In this document: positions 1 through 12,300 of the stretch, in pieces
How positions within the stretch are numbered: position 1 is the stretch's first letter
Layout: each line of letters opens with the position of its first letter
DNA from: Narthecium ossifragum
Taxonomy: Eukaryota > Streptophyta > Magnoliopsida > Dioscoreales > Nartheciaceae
Assembly (NCBI GenBank): GCA_963920575.1
Contig: OY986969.1
Coordinates: 9,669,096-9,733,095, forward strand
Direction of reading: 5' to 3'
DNA: 64,000 nt
The notes under the pieces: generated by a model
The model's database searches: none
What the model was told of the DNA's origin: nothing
What the model saw: the letters and a program-made list of their open reading frames with translations, nothing else
Made by a program: the position numbers and the translations under genes

Positions 1-219
1 ATAGGTGGTAGGTAGGTCTGCGGACGGGTCTAAACAAGAATAGTCCTCTAAATTTATCCATATTTTATTTTTTAAACAGTATGATCATAATTTTTTTTTC
101 AAGACTTAAGTTTGTATTAAGAATATTTCTCTATCAACTTTAGTTTACTTATTAACTTAACTTGGGTTAACAAATAGGGTATCATATGAATAATTTTCCT
201 CTTGATTGGGCTACCTAAT
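1..219. other. Left flank, no gene seen
   Basis: AT-rich sequence with short A/T runs and no supported coding region. Its last five bases (215-219, CTAAT) are the left target-site duplication of the LTR retrotransposon that follows. It is therefore older host or repeat DNA. Confidence 0.6.
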
Positions 220-835
220 TGTTCCCTGAAAAATGAGAACAAAAACATATGCGTCCGGGATGGATGTGTGGTCGCCATGCACGTGAGATATGACAATCAT
301 AGGAAAGATCAGAATGATGATGGGTTCTACCGTGCCTCGATTAAAAGGATTTTTAGATGTTCTAGATCTAAGTCTATGTTATGATTGTAGCTACTCCTAT
401 GGAAGATTGAAGACTACTCCTGCTCCTAAGCAGATTAACGGCTACTCCTACTCCTATGTAGAGTAAAGTTATGCTCCTCCTAGGTAGAAAGAGTAATGGT
501 TATGCTACACCTAGATAGAAGAATTAAGGGTTATACTACCCTTAGGTAGAAGAAACAATAGAAATAAAAGAGAATCCATTGATTGGGTTCATGTTCGTGT
601 TACAATTCTTTTCTCCCACAGGATATTTATACAACTTCTTCAAGAGAATAACTACTTCTTCCATGACCCCATGACCTCTGACGGTTGCACTCCATGTTGC
701 CCCCCATGTCCTCATATGGTTGCCCCCATATCTTTTGGCGGTTGTCTTTCATGATCAGTGATGGTCAAGTCCCACAAAGTGCAAAATTTGACCATCGTTT
801 TGACCCTCAAAATATGTTGATTTTTGGCGGTAACA
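220..835 (-). repeat. 3' LTR of the 220-6002 element
   Basis: This copy aligns along its whole length with 5385-6002, including the stretch with repeated ACTCCTA/CTCCTA steps around 390-520. It starts TGTTCCCTG on the plus strand and ends GTAACA, a clean TG...CA structure in either orientation. It is the 3' LTR because the purine tract lies directly to its right and the element reads on the minus strand. Confidence 0.85.
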
Positions 836-858
836 CAAATGCCCCCCTTTTTCCGTGT
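836..858 (-). other. Polypurine tract of the 220-6002 element
   Basis: Read on the minus strand this is a purine run with six G, followed by CATTTG and then the LTR start TGTTACC. It is the expected plus-strand primer site immediately upstream of the 3' LTR. Confidence 0.6.
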
Positions 859-1640
859 GGGTTGGAAACTCGCATAGAAAAAATAATATCATCGAGATCA
901 CGCACTAGAGCGACACGCTTGCTGGCCATTGTAGGCTCTTGATGGCATGTGATCAAGTAGGAGGTTACGTGAAGAGGTAAGAGTGCAGTGAAGAGTTGGC
1001 CACGTGTTGAGCGCGAGCTTTGGAGGAGTCGTGGTTCTATCACCGTCGAGCACAGGCCATGCAAGCCTCCGATCAACCACATCAACTGTCCTCTACACAA
1101 GTAGAGGGTATGCAGCTTTGAAGGGGTCTCGAGGGACTCGATATGCATGTTTGGGATGAAGGCGCCGAGGGGTCCGACATATGTGATCGAGGCAGGGGTT
1201 CGAAGGGTTTGATGACGAGGTCGAGCCAAGGCTCAGAGGCCTCGATGGCGTGATCGGGTGGAGGTCTTTGAGGCTGTGTATTAGAGAAGGAACGACATTG
1301 ATCCTTAGCCATTTCTGAAGAGAGGCAGGTTGTCGTATTAATGAGGGCCAGCTGTCGCATTGCCATTAGTAACTCCACCCTTGCACTCAAAGAGCTGACC
1401 CTAGGCAGCTTCCGTTGCTCGGAGCCATGACTTGTACTTCACCCACTTAATCCACTGTGAATCAATTTTCATAAGATGCATGGCCTGGATGCATTGTATT
1501 GGCATGTATCCACCATCTCAACCGTCTCGCACTCCTTCTCCTCTCCCGCTTACGCCATCACCGATCCAACTCCCATGGCCATTGTCGGAGCAGGCGTGCT
1601 TCTCGAGCGATCTCCTGCGAAGCAGCGCTAAGTAGATCAT

Positions 1641-3298
1641 TAATAAGTCTTGAAAAGTGCACAAATCACCCTTATAATTTGACTTTGTTAGTCTCCGAGC
1701 AATGCTTCACTGACTATTTTTATCCTATTTCAGGTACAACATACCCTAGTACGAGTTAGATCGAGTTTAGAGTCAAATCGAGCTCATTGGGCAATTCCAA
1801 CATAAATGATCAATTATCACATCGTGAAAGGATCAATCATTTAAGTGCATTAACCTGACAGAGAGCACTAATTCAAAGGATCGATCTTCCTTCATGGAAT
1901 GATCGATCATGTATGCACGACAACAATGACAGAGAGCACCAATTCAAAGTATCAATCTTCCTACATGGAATGATCGATCATGTATGCACGGCAACACTGA
2001 CAGAGAGCAAGGTTTAAAGGGATCGATCTTCCTTCATGGCATGATATATCATCCACGGGGCGTGATCAATAACACAAGGAAAGGATCGATCATCTCCTAT
2101 AGGAATGATCGATCCTTCACGGGCGTAGCTAGCAATTGAAGACCAAAGGATCGATCTTTTTTCATGGAATGATCGATCATTTGTTGGCCAGTGAGGAAAT
2201 CAAGGGTCCAGATCTAATCCGGGAGAGGGATGTTCATAGGCTATAAATAGGCATCTTTTAGGGTTTCAGGGGTCTTCTGGCTTGGATGGGAAGAACAGTT
2301 TTCTTTCCTCTTTTAGATTTTTCTTTGGAGATTCTTTTGGAGGAGATCCATGGCGGAAGAGCGTCATCAACCTTCGGCTGTGGATCAAACTCTAAAGATG
2401 AGTAACTAAACCCCTTGTCAAGGGATTCTTATGATGTAACTAGGGTTTCTATTAGGGATTTCTAAGATCTATGGCTTGTATACCTTTTTGCATGGCTTAT
2501 ATGAATTGATCTTAATTCTTTTATAATTTTGGTGTTGATTTATTGTTGGAAGTTTGGATCATTCTAATGCGTGATAGATCTAGAGCTATTGCATGTCAGG
2601 GCTTGGATTGAACTCGTCTAATAGGAGGATCATGCTAGAACCATGGTATCTCAGATGAAATCTTCTCCGTGATTAGGGATTATATAGTGCTAGAACCACT
2701 ATAGTAGTACTAGAACCACTACATTCTATTCCTAATCCTCCATTTATCCTATCTTTCTAGATTTGGCCATCAAGGTGTGAGAACCATTTTGATCTTACAC
2801 CTAAATTCATATTATAACTATTTTCTTGTGATGAATTCATCCTAATCAGAGGATTCATTAGCGGTGATCATAACTAATCATTAGATCATCGAACTTTAGA
2901 TTATTGCTCTCGCCGACAAGGAATCATAACCAAAACTTGTGGAGTGATGGGGAGACCTAGTCATTCACCTATCAACTATTAGAAAAGCCATTCAATGTGA
3001 TTAGTGTGCCCTAATCTTAGGAAGACCTGGTAGAACCCGTGTTAACGATTAAGAATTCCTTGGTCCCTTTTCTTGCATCTATAAATTTTTTAGTTTTAAG
3101 CTAGTTTAGTTCATTTCCAAACCTTTCCTTAACTCATTAGTAGGAAACTATACAAAGCATCTCAACTCAATCATATTTCCCTGTGGATCAACTCGGATTC
3201 ACTGCTAGCTACCCCTAAAGTAGTTAGTTAGTAGTTTGAATATAAATTTGTAATTTTGAGCAGACTTGTTAAGCCGCGACACTTTTCAAGCACTATTA
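1641..3298 (+). mobile_element. Solo LTR of the Athila-like family, TSD ATCAT
   Basis: This 1658-bp sequence aligns end to end with the two LTRs of the Gypsy element at 27274-47784, from the TAATAAG-TCTTGAAAAGTG start to the CACTTTTCAAGC-ACTATTA end. The target-site duplication ATCAT is at 1636-1640 and 3299-3303. The canonical TG and CA ends have decayed to TA. No internal region is present, so it is the product of LTR-LTR recombination. It lies in opposite orientation inside the older minus-strand element and interrupts a roughly 65-bp tandem repeat whose copies are visible at about 1604 and 3332. It carries five GATCGATC pairs at 1879-2178. Confidence 0.9.
1879..2178. repeat. Array of five GATCGATC palindrome pairs in the solo LTR
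   Basis: Pairs start at 1879/1901, 1950/1972, 2021/2043, 2084/2107 and 2149/2171, so the two 8-mers of each pair are 22 or 23 bp apart. A few are degenerate (TATCAATC, GATATATC). The motif GACAGAGAGCA recurs between pairs. Spacers of the form TTCCTTCATGGAAT are partly self-complementary. Confidence 0.85.
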
Positions 3299-3371
3299 AT
3301 CATCATCACCTTGGATCTCGTCGGGCGGGGCTCGAGCGATCTCCTACGAAGCGGCACCGAGTAGATCGACA

Positions 3372-3941
3372 TCATCGAGGAGGGACTCTCCGCTTCAGAT
3401 CTCGTCGAATGGGGTTCGGGTGATCTGTGAAGTGGTGCTCTGTTTGCTTGACGACGGAGGTCTGGAGGTCAGCGGGGAGGGTGACGGAGAAGACGTCGAA
3501 GCCGATTGGAGCAATCCGGCGGTGCTGAAGGCGATGGGTTCTTTGAGCTCTGTTCTGCCCCCGATGGTCAAAGCATCTATACATCTGCGAGCTTGACCTC
3601 ATCCCGACACCAACTTCGACACGATTGAGCTCGAGTTCTCTCGACCTCATTCGTAGCTCGGCGTCGGCGTCTTCAGGCTTCATCCGAAGGCGATCACCTA
3701 TGAGGCCGTGAGCTCGTCCCGACTTCCTCCCGGCGTCGACATCCTCAAGATCGAGCTCGAGCTCCCTCGACTTCATCCCGACGCAGACATCCTCAAGATC
3801 GAGCTCGAGCTCCCTCGACCTCATCCTAGCGCGGACATCCTCAAGATCGAGCTTGAGCTCCCTCGACCTCATCTGCGACTCAACGATGGTGTCTCCCGCT
3901 TCATGATCTCGTATGAGGGTGTGATCGCGTCCCGACCTCAT
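3372..3941 (-). pseudogene. Repeat-encoded ORF with 16-residue repeats in the LTR element
   Basis: A 189-codon open frame on the minus strand. Plus-strand positions 3738, 3786 and 3834 start successive 48-bp units, so the period keeps frame and encodes repeats of the type MRSRELELDLEDV. More degenerate units extend to either side. The repeats are strongly charged and would form helix. No catalytic domain is seen. It lies where gag-pol should be in a complete element. It may be a decayed gag/accessory frame or a minisatellite that happens to stay open; no function is assigned. Confidence 0.4.
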
Positions 3942-4595
3942 TCAGGTGCCGACATCCTTAAGGTCGAGCTCGAGGCCTCCTGCTTCGGCATACTCAAGAT
4001 CGTCATTGAGCTGGGGCAGAGGACGACTGCTGGCACAACCCGGGAACCCACGAGACTCCATTCACGGCAGCAAGGAGATGTCAGCTGCCCACCTCACCAA
4101 CATACCCATCCTTGTCGAGGCCTCGAGGGGTACCACTTCACCCCATATCTCGTAGCAACGATCAATCGTCCGCGGACGGGCGTTGTAGTTGATAGAGGCC
4201 CCGTCGGTGCAGCACCACTATGTTTTGTTTTGATTGGCTCAGAGGCTTGGAGGTGTGGTGTACCATTTTTCCCACAATGTTTTGTTTTTGTTTGTCTCCA
4301 TTAGAGCGTGGGCTCGAAGCCTCGAGATATTTGATCCCATGCAACTTTGTGTCAACGTCCTCCCGGGCTCATCGGAAGGTGTTCTCGTACGAGACCACGA
4401 CCTTCGACCCCTATAAAAGGTTCGAGGCGTACGAAGGTTTGAGAGGTATGATCGACTGTTGATGTTGTTTGGTGTGATAAGCATGTATGTGATACGACGA
4501 CCAAAGTTTCCCCCGGGTCGAACAGAAACTTCGTCGTGACCATCGGGTTCATTATCGAATCGATGCGAGTATACTCAGAGCCGACGTAGTCGTTA

Positions 4596-4860
4596 GTGTT
4601 GTTGATGTCGTCATTTTCCCTTGTCGATGCCGTCGTCGTCGTTGATGATGTTGCTATGATCGAAGCTGTCGATGCCTCATTTGTCATCGTCGACGCCGCC
4701 TTCGTCTTCGTCGACGATGCCATCGTCGTCGTTGATGACGCCACTTTCATCGAAGTTGTCGATGCCACCGTTGTCATCGTCATCAATGATGCCGTCATCT
4801 CTGACGTCGTCGATACCATCGTCATCAATGTCATTGATGTATCCACCCTCGGTCTGCTGC
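4596..4860. repeat. GTC/GAC-rich trinucleotide region
   Basis: About 265 bp of imperfect GTC/GAT/GCC triplets inside the 220-6002 element. Because the period is 3, several frames on both strands stay open and read as Asp-, Val- or Ser/Thr-rich runs. The openness is explained by composition, not by coding constraint. Confidence 0.6.
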
Positions 4861-5087
4861 CCCCCGAGCTCGAGCTGATCCTCCATTACAAGTTTTTGAT
4901 CTGCTTCCATGATGATGACATGTCCGAGGTCATGTATCAACCTCTGCTCTTCTAGGAGGGGCTTGGTAACAACCACCATCTCCTTCATTGACTATTGTGT
5001 CTCCTCTGGGACGAGCGATTCTGTTTGGGTCACGGTCATTATTTGAGAGATTTGGTTGGAGGGATGTTTCTGCGTAGTCGTGGCCTC

Positions 5088-5354
5088 TTATACGTTCTGA
5101 GACATCAACTCTCGAGCATCCGAGTGGGCTGCTTGAGATTTGGCTACCCTGGTTGCCATGAGGGTGTCGATTACTCGGTTTAGCCGCTCCTTAATTATGT
5201 CCCCTAGTTTATCTATGGATTTCTGTAAGCTGGCGACGGTTTCTTCACCGTGCTTGTCAACCGTCAAGGATGAAACTTGTGGGTTTTGGTCGGGTTGTTG
5301 ATCGTTAGGATCATGTCGGTCTTTGGGAACAATGATCGTATACTTAGATGTCAT
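5088..5354 (-). pseudogene. Short gag-like ORF just downstream of the tRNA-Arg primer site
   Basis: An 88-codon minus-strand ORF whose ATG lies 9 bp after the primer-binding site, the normal place for gag in a plant LTR element. The middle (roughly residues 35-70) is helical and heptad-like, with motifs such as LQKSIDKLGDIIKERL. No zinc knuckle or capsid motif is present. It ends at a stop and the downstream frame is replaced by low-complexity repeats. Probably a truncated gag N-terminus. Confidence 0.4.
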
Positions 5355-5362
5355 TTTTGGCC

Positions 5363-5379
5363 TCCCACCGTGGTCGCCA
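5363..5379 (-). other. Primer-binding site, tRNA-Arg type
   Basis: On the minus strand it reads TGGCGACCACGGTGGGA. This is complementary, with one mismatch, to the CCA end of a plant tRNA-Arg as I recall it (TCCCACTGTGGTCGCCA). It directly abuts the 5' LTR (5385-6002) and fixes the element's orientation. Confidence 0.7.
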
Positions 5380-5384
5380 AAACT

Positions 5385-6002
5385 TATTCCCTAAAAAATG
5401 AGAGCAAAAACATATGCACCCAGGATGGGCACGTGGTCGTCAGGCACGTGAGGTGTGCCAACTGTAGAGAAGATCATAAGGATGATGGGTTCTACCGCGC
5501 CTCAATTAAGAGGATTTTTGGATGTTCTAGATCTAAATCTATGTTATGATTGTGGCTACTCTTATGGAAGATTGAAGACTATTCCTGCTCCTAAGTAAAT
5601 TAACGGCTACTCCTACTCCTATGTAGAGGAAAGTTATGCTGCTCCTAGGTAGAAAGAGTACTGGTTATGCTACTCCTAGATAGAAGAATTAAGGATTATA
5701 CTACTCTTAGGTAGAAGAAACAATAGAAATAAAAGAGAATTCATTGATTGGGTTCATGTTCGTGTTACAATTCTCTTCTTCCATGGGATATTTATACAAC
5801 TTCTTCAAGAGAATAACTACTTCTGCGATGATCCCATGACCTCTGACGGTTGCACTCCATGTTGCCCCCCTCATTTCCTCATATGGTTGCCCCCATGTCT
5901 TCTGGCGGTTGTCCTCCATGATCAATAATGGTCAAGTCCCGCAAAGTGTCAATTTTGACCATCGTTTTGATCCTCAAAATATGATAATTTTTTACAGTAA
6001 CA
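5385..6002 (-). repeat. 5' LTR of the 220-6002 element
   Basis: 618-bp direct-repeat partner of 220-835, with point differences and a decayed terminal TG (TA). It sits between the tRNA-Arg primer site and the right target-site duplication CTAAT at 6003-6007. Confidence 0.85.
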
Positions 6003-6499
6003 CTAATATAACCAAAATATCATATTCATTGGAAAATGTAAATTAAGAAACATACCAAAGAACACGAGAACATGGAGAAAAAAAAGTTCTATATAATCTA
6101 ATAAGGATCTTTTGATATTGAAGAAAAGGAGACGAATGGAAAAACAATTAGGATCAAGAGAGAAAAAAAACACAATCTTTTGTTAAAGAATACATCTCTA
6201 CTCCGGAAATTTCATATAAATATTTTGCCAAAAATTGATCAGAGAAGCATGTACAATGCTTATATAAATATCAAATTTGAGGATAAGCATAGTAATATCA
6301 CGTAACTTATCCAATATCTATGATCATAGATTTAGGGGATGGCTCCAATCCTCCCGGGGGTGATTTTTTGTAGGGGTATGATTTTACACTGCTTTCTTGC
6401 TCCTCTTGAAAAACAAAATGTATACACATGAGTTAAGAATATTTTATTTTTTTATTTTAAAAAAAAAGTTAAAACTTTTTAGATTGGCTTAGGGTGTGT

Positions 6500-6590
6500 A
6501 AAATACCCATATAACCAAAAATTTAAACTCAAAACCTTACGTAAGAGTTTAGGGGCCTTAACCGCTACACCACAGACGGTTATATGAAAA
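6500..6590 (-). repeat. tRNA-derived SINE-like relic
   Basis: On the minus strand the segment begins near GTGGTGTAGCGGTTAAGG, a good pol III A-box, followed about 30 bp later by a degenerate B-box (AGGTTTTGAGTTT). An A/T-rich tail follows. The order and spacing fit a tRNA-derived SINE or tRNA pseudogene. No target-site duplication was found. Confidence 0.35.
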
Positions 6591-7793
6591 ATACATATTC
6601 ATAGTATATTTTAAAAGGATGCATCACACATATATGATGGGTCAAGAGTAAAGAAGGCGTTTGAGCAGCGACTTCAGATCCAGACTCACACCTAAAGCAT
6701 GCTATACTTATCTTTTTTTACCTATTTTTAAAAGGAAGCGGGAGGAATGTTCCAACGAGGAATTGCTTTCTAAGGTAATACAAAATTGTGGATTCGAATC
6801 TTGAAGAATGAAAAGAATCCCACACAAATGGAAAGATAGTGGACAATTATGACTGTCTTTATCTATTCAGTAAAAAAAGATTTGTTGGTGATATATAGAC
6901 TCGTGACAACATCGCATACCTAAACTAAATTGGAACAAGTGGACGAACAAAAAGAAAGAAGAAATGGTTTGAGTTTGGGAGCTTTAGCATCACGTCCGTC
7001 AGCTGACGACAGGGGTGGGCGTTTTCTTTTGACTTTGACTGTTCCTTATCTTTGACCGTGCCCAATCATTAGAGCAAGATTTCATTTCCATTTCATCTCC
7101 ATTTCATCTCGTTTGAAATTTGAAGTTTCATCTAAGATTCTTTTTGTTTAATTAAATCCAACTTTTCCAATTGATTGGGGGTAATTTTTTAATTGGTGAA
7201 AATTGGAAATAAAATTCATGTGTCGTTGGTAGGGTGGGTACTCTTTCCACAGGGCATGTGGTTGGCGGCCAATGATCGGGGGATAAGGGGTGTGGATCCT
7301 TGAAATTTGGATGAGGTAGGGCTGTCAAATAAACGAGTTGCTTGTGTTCGGTTCGAGCTTGATCTTCAATACTATTCTCAAAATTCATTTCAAGCATGGC
7401 TTGATTAGAGTTAGGCTTGACCAAGCTCAATCGAGATTACACTCCTAGGACGAGGATAGCCTGAGCTACGAATGAGGAGTGCTGATATAATTATTCTTGA
7501 ATTTGTTTTTTAATTACATGTTTATCCTATCAAATTTTAAAAAAATTATATATATCACTCATATTAAAGCTTCTAAGATGACAAAAATTGACAAAAGAAT
7601 ATTCACATAGAAGCTAAAGATTTGAGAAATATATATGATATTTTAAAATTTTCAAATATATATTTACTTTAGAGTGTTTCAAAGATAATTATTTAAGAAA
7701 CCCGCAAGTAAAGAACTCTATTATTTACCCTTAACTCCAAGATTTCATAGTTAAAATAGAGAATGTGACATTCCATTTGTTGCAGGGAGGAGT

Positions 7794-8165
7794 AGGGGTG
7801 GCAATTAGACTCGTAACTCGTGAACCCTACCTGAATTTAGCGGGTTTGGATTTGGGGTATTAGGGTGCGGGTCGAGTTTGGGTTTACTTGGGTTCAAGTT
7901 GATGATGGTAACCCATGACCCGTTAACTTATAAACTGATGTTTTTAATAGAAAATTAATATTTGAATTGTGTGTTTGACCCGATCTGATTCGTTGTGAAC
8001 ATGACCCGACCCGTTTATTAAACGGATCAGACGGGTTGGGTTAGGGTTGACCCGTTTATAAACGGGTCAGATTCGAGTAAAAAAAAAACCAACCCGTTTA
8101 ATAAACGGATCGGGTTTGAATTGGGTCTTTGAGTCGAGATAATCGATCTCGACCCTACCCACCAA
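7794..8165. repeat. Non-autonomous repeat starting GGGGTGGCAATTAG
   Basis: The start resembles the terminus of common plant hAT-type MITEs. Internally there are repeated, partly inverted CGACCCGTTTATTAAACGG / ACCCGTTTATAAACGGGT units. I could not pair a matching right terminus or target duplication, so boundaries are approximate. Confidence 0.35.
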
Positions 8166-8689
8166 CCCATTTTTCCACCATGGAGTCGAGACAAAAACTG
8201 AATTATAGGAAAATCTCATCTTTAATAAATCACACTCCATGAAGTAAACGTCACTTTTTACTGTATGACATTGTAGAACAGTGAAGATCAGGAAATGATT
8301 GTGAAGCATGTAATCAAGTAACGAGAGAAACAGCTTTGACTTTCTAAAAATTTGAAAAACTTGTATAGTGAGAAAGTGGTGGTCTCTCTTTCCGTTACAT
8401 TCCTTACACCCAAACACCGGGAATGGACCAATTCCATAAACTAGCAGTTTCTTGCATTGAAAGAGACCATGGTGTAATCTCAATTTAAGATTTGTGATGT
8501 ACTACTTTGTATGATTAGTTTAGCATGTCATCTAGACTTACAGAGAGGGCGAATGCCCAACATGATGCCTTTCACAAGACATAACTCATAAAAGTAGCAA
8601 GCTCTTGTCACTGCACTATGCGCGCGCTTGCACGATGCCTAGAATGGTGCTATCAGTACTAACTTTTAGACTTGTTCTCATCTTATGGC

Positions 8690-8935
8690 TTAAGTTGATG
8701 AGTTGAGTGGTAGAGTTACATAATGTTAGACCAGAGGTCCTGTATTCGAACTAAATATTCACGTGTTGAATGTCTGATGTTCATTCGAACCCATGCATGA
8801 GAAGACGTGTTAAATACACTATTTTCATATTGGATGTCTCATGTTCATTCGAACCTCCACGTGAGACGTTAATGGGGTGTGTTAGACTCGCTCTCACTTA
8901 TGCTCAAGCTTTCATAACATCATGAGAACAATCAG
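8690..8935 (+). repeat. SINE-like dispersed repeat
   Basis: Contains a tRNA-like block (GAGTTGAGTGGTAGAG, then GTCCTGTATTCGAACT about 30 bp later, a B-box-like element). It is followed by two variants of a segment with TGTTCATTCGAACC. Consistent with a decayed SINE or tRNA-derived repeat. Confidence 0.3.
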
Positions 8936-9362
8936 GATAAGGAAAATTGAAACCTAATGGAAAAGGACAACCAATAATAATGCTCCTAATATTTTGAGAC
9001 TGCAAAATTAACTTGTTCAACGATGTTTATATGAGCAACATCGACTCTGGACAACCAAGTCTATTTAACATAAGATTGCAAACCAATCCTCTGCCATGAC
9101 AACCGACTTTCCTGCTATACAGCTTGAAGACACAAAGCCACTAACATGGCTGTATACCTACAAGAAAGAAGCTCTTGCAGTAAAGAAGTAAAGCAAACCG
9201 AGTTAAGCGCTAAAGCAAGCAGAATTAAGTGGTCTCTCAAGCTTGGCATCATCTATCTCGTGTGAACGAAGAGGGAGCTGCAAACTTCGCTAAGCTGCAA
9301 ATTTTGCTAAAAGTCAAGTACATTGTATCATGAATGCCCAGTTGCTAATGCTCACAGTAAAT

Positions 9363-12300
9363 CTATACTAGAAGAGTTGAGTAGTTTTTCTTGTTGCACT
9401 TCAAGACAAAAAGTGCACAGCCATGCTTCTCAACCGCCATTGACAGTGTCCCTTTCACCACACCAATGTGCTTTCCGGTCCAAACTTCAGTGCAGTCACA
9501 TGAGTCTTTGGTCAAGGAATTGTCATGGAGAACCTTAGCCACATCCTCTAGTCTTGCAGATATTTGTGTTCTTAGAGAGTTCAGGTTGAAAAACGAAAGA
9601 TAGGTTTCACCTGTAAAGGAAGAAGTAGGTATAATATGAGGAAAACAATTGAATTTGAAGGGTAACTAAAAGCGTTAGATGGAGCAGGGTTATCACATTT
9701 AAAAAAAAAAAACAAACATCAGACGCACGACAAGTATAATAGCAGTCAAGAAAGTATCATGTGCGCGCATTACAGTGATTTATCTGAAACTATCCGCCAA
9801 TGTAAAAACTTAGGCAGTTTGGTTGGGCTCAACCAAACAATAGTCGAGAATTCAAAACAAAAAAAAGAGAGGAAAAAATTTGTCCAACATAAGGAGAAAG
9901 GAACTTTAGGAACAGCAATGCCGGATACGGTTGGACTATTCATTTGAAGTGTATCTGTTAACATTTTCGTAGGGAAAGAAAAGCGATAGTGAGAAGAAAA
10001 AGCTGTTCGCAGACCTCTGCTGGATGATCCCTTTTTTTTGTGCTAAGGGGTGTTTTGTCTGCCATCCAGTGACCCCAGCTGGATGGTTTTGAGTTTTGTG
10101 TTTTATGGGGTGTTTGTAACTTCTGTTTCACCAGCCTCTGGCTTATCTAGTCGGGAGAAAAAAAGACTTTAAGTCTTGGAGCCAGAAGTTCAAGTCTGCT
10201 CTAGCTGAGGAACTGGTTCCTCTAGGGAGGGAAGGAAAAGGCAGCTACAAACTATACAGAGGGTCCTTGAATCTCAGCCATTATGTAGGCTCCAGAGGAT
10301 GAAGAGATCTCTTGAAGCTGGTGGAGGAACAGAGTGCCAACAATTAAAGCTACTTGCTGAGTTCACGCTCACAGTTTTCCTCAATTCAAGAATCTAATAA
10401 GATAAGTGTAGGTTTCAAGTTAGATATGGGATGTAAAACTCAAATGATATAACATTTTGGACTATCTACCTTGAAACAAGGATAGTTTCTTTCATTATTA
10501 ATGAATGAGATGGTCATATCCTCCCCTTTTCCCTTAAGAAAAAGGATAGAAAAACACATTTAAAGCATGATAATTTTGCAATGTAATGAATCTCTCAGAT
10601 GGCTGACTCAATGAAATCTTTCAAAGAAGATTGTAAGGAAAACTTTTCAAGTTTATTTTGCAACATTTTCACTTTCTAAATGAAGATTTTGAAGAGCAGG
10701 TACCTCTTCTTCCACTAGCAACCCAAGAACGGACACCACCTGTGCTAGTATCAACTGCAAAAAAAGCTTAACAGTTATGATTTAGACTTACTCAACTAAA
10801 ATCATGCTAGTTAAAACAATGTTAAATTACCTTTTTCTGGCCCATATGCTGCACAAAGACCAGAAAAGCTGTTGAGAAGAGTTCCATTATCATGCAGCAT
10901 CCACATCTAGAAGTTGAAGACAAATTAGCACACCAAAAAATTAGACAAAAAGAAGGATTCTCAGGTATAAGAGATTTAATAGCTTGAAGTTTCAAGAACT
11001 CAGCAGAAAAAATGATGACCATACAACAATAGATACAAGACCCAATCTTCACGCATAAACCACATTCACTAAGGAGACATCTTCTTTTTCAAGTTAAATT
11101 TTTTTACAAAAACTTCCACCAGGTTTCACATGGCATCGTTGCTTCACCTTTATGATAATTGCAACTTTCCCTTAAACCACTTTTCTGGAGTCCACACTCT
11201 GTTAAGATCTATAAGGGAGGAAGAAGAAGAAGAATGCACGGACACAAGTTTTTACGTGGTTCACCCCAAAATAGGGTTACGTCCACGAAGTCGTTGGAGG
11301 TTTTCACTGTCTTAGAGACAGAGCCAAATTACATCATACAATGACGGCCGCCCATACACACCCTCATATCTTAGGGTTTCGGTACATAGGGTATAGAAAA
11401 TTACATAAACTACCCCTATCAACAGATTTCAAATCCATTTTTTGTTATGGGAGCACCGCCCCCGGAGACCCCCGCCGGGGCGCTGCCCCGGACACCATCA
11501 GCTCTGCGTAGTGCGTCATGATCGGGTCTAGAAGATCAGGCTCCACAAACTCAACACACTCCACACACCCCTTTGTCAGACGAATATACTAGAAACGACA
11601 CGTGAATTAAATGCCAGACATGCTGGCTAATATAGGTAAAGATATTCAGAAAATCCAAAGCATCCAGTTATCATCCATGCTTTGGCATGTATACATTGAT
11701 GTGTATGGACATAAAGGCGGAGGAAGAAAATGACGAAGGTGTAGGCAATGAATCAAGACAAGACAAGCTAGGACATAGAACGATGTTATCAATTAAGTTA
11801 GGCGCCAAAATACACGCATTCAATATGTTCACCTGTAAAACCGAGTTGTACCTATGTGATTTGTGAGAATGGGCACATGAGGGCACGGGCACGGCTATGC
11901 ACGGGAAAAAAGGGCTACAAAAGCTGTTCCTCTCAAATGGTCCAGAATACCAATATCTGTTGTTCACTAGACTTTGTTGATATCCATATCAAAACCACTC
12001 AATGCTCCGAAAGAGGAGAAGGGGAAAGAGACGCAACGAAGAAATATAGACACTAGAGTCACAGCAACTAGAAGTGGTATCTGTAGCTTGAAGTTTAATA
12101 GTAGTCAGAGAATTTGTTCATGAGTGAAGAGGTAGTCACTCCTCTTACCCTACACCTTCCAAAGAGCTATTGCTTAACTTGCTAAGTTCTACAGTCACTT
12201 CAAATCAGTAAAATGGTACGTTCTAAGTATATCGTCAAGGATTGAGCTGTTGACTTCCGAATTTGATTAAACATATCGATATTAGACCCAAATCATTTGC

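Larger units (their letters stand above)
220..6002 (-). mobile_element. Non-autonomous LTR retrotransposon, minus strand, TSD CTAAT
   Basis: Two about 617-bp direct repeats (220-835 and 5385-6002) bound the element. The flanking five bases are identical: CTAAT at 215-219 and 6003-6007. On the minus strand the LTR starts TGTTAC and ends AACA in the left copy; the right copy has a decayed end. A primer site matching tRNA-Arg abuts the right LTR and a purine tract abuts the left LTR, so transcription ran right to left. No protease, integrase or reverse transcriptase is recognisable in the roughly 2.9 kb of internal DNA left after removing the nested solo LTR, so it must have been mobilised in trans. 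Internal sequence is dominated by in-frame tandem repeats. Superfamily cannot be assigned without pol; a Gypsy-derived LARD is my guess. Confidence 0.85.
6008..9362. other. Intergenic region between the LTR element and the 3' end of the GH27 gene
   Basis: No convincing protein-coding gene on either strand. It contains AT-rich sequence, at least two tRNA-derived relics (about 6500-6590 and 8690-8935) and a repetitive GGGGTGGCAAT-type segment (7794-8165). Its last few hundred bases must hold the 3' UTR and poly(A) site of the minus-strand gene ending at 9363. Confidence 0.6.

Noticed and set aside
807..1390. Minus-strand ORFs of 102 and 140 codons
   Set aside because: They lie in the internal end and LTR of a retrotransposon, have no recognisable domain and overlap in different frames. 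Treated as chance.
1879..2178. GATC motifs as bacterial Dam or contamination signal
   Set aside because: The motifs sit inside plant LTRs with proper target-site duplications, so contamination is not a plausible cause.
4352..4988. Overlapping Ser/Thr-, Val/Asp- and Asp-rich ORFs in four frames
   Set aside because: A GTC/GAT triplet repeat keeps all these frames open, so openness is compositional.
10010..10330. LINE or domesticated gene fragment in intron 13
   Set aside because: A short open stretch (ALAEELVPLGREGKGSYKLY) vaguely recalls plant retroelement-linked proteins, but the match is too weak to name.
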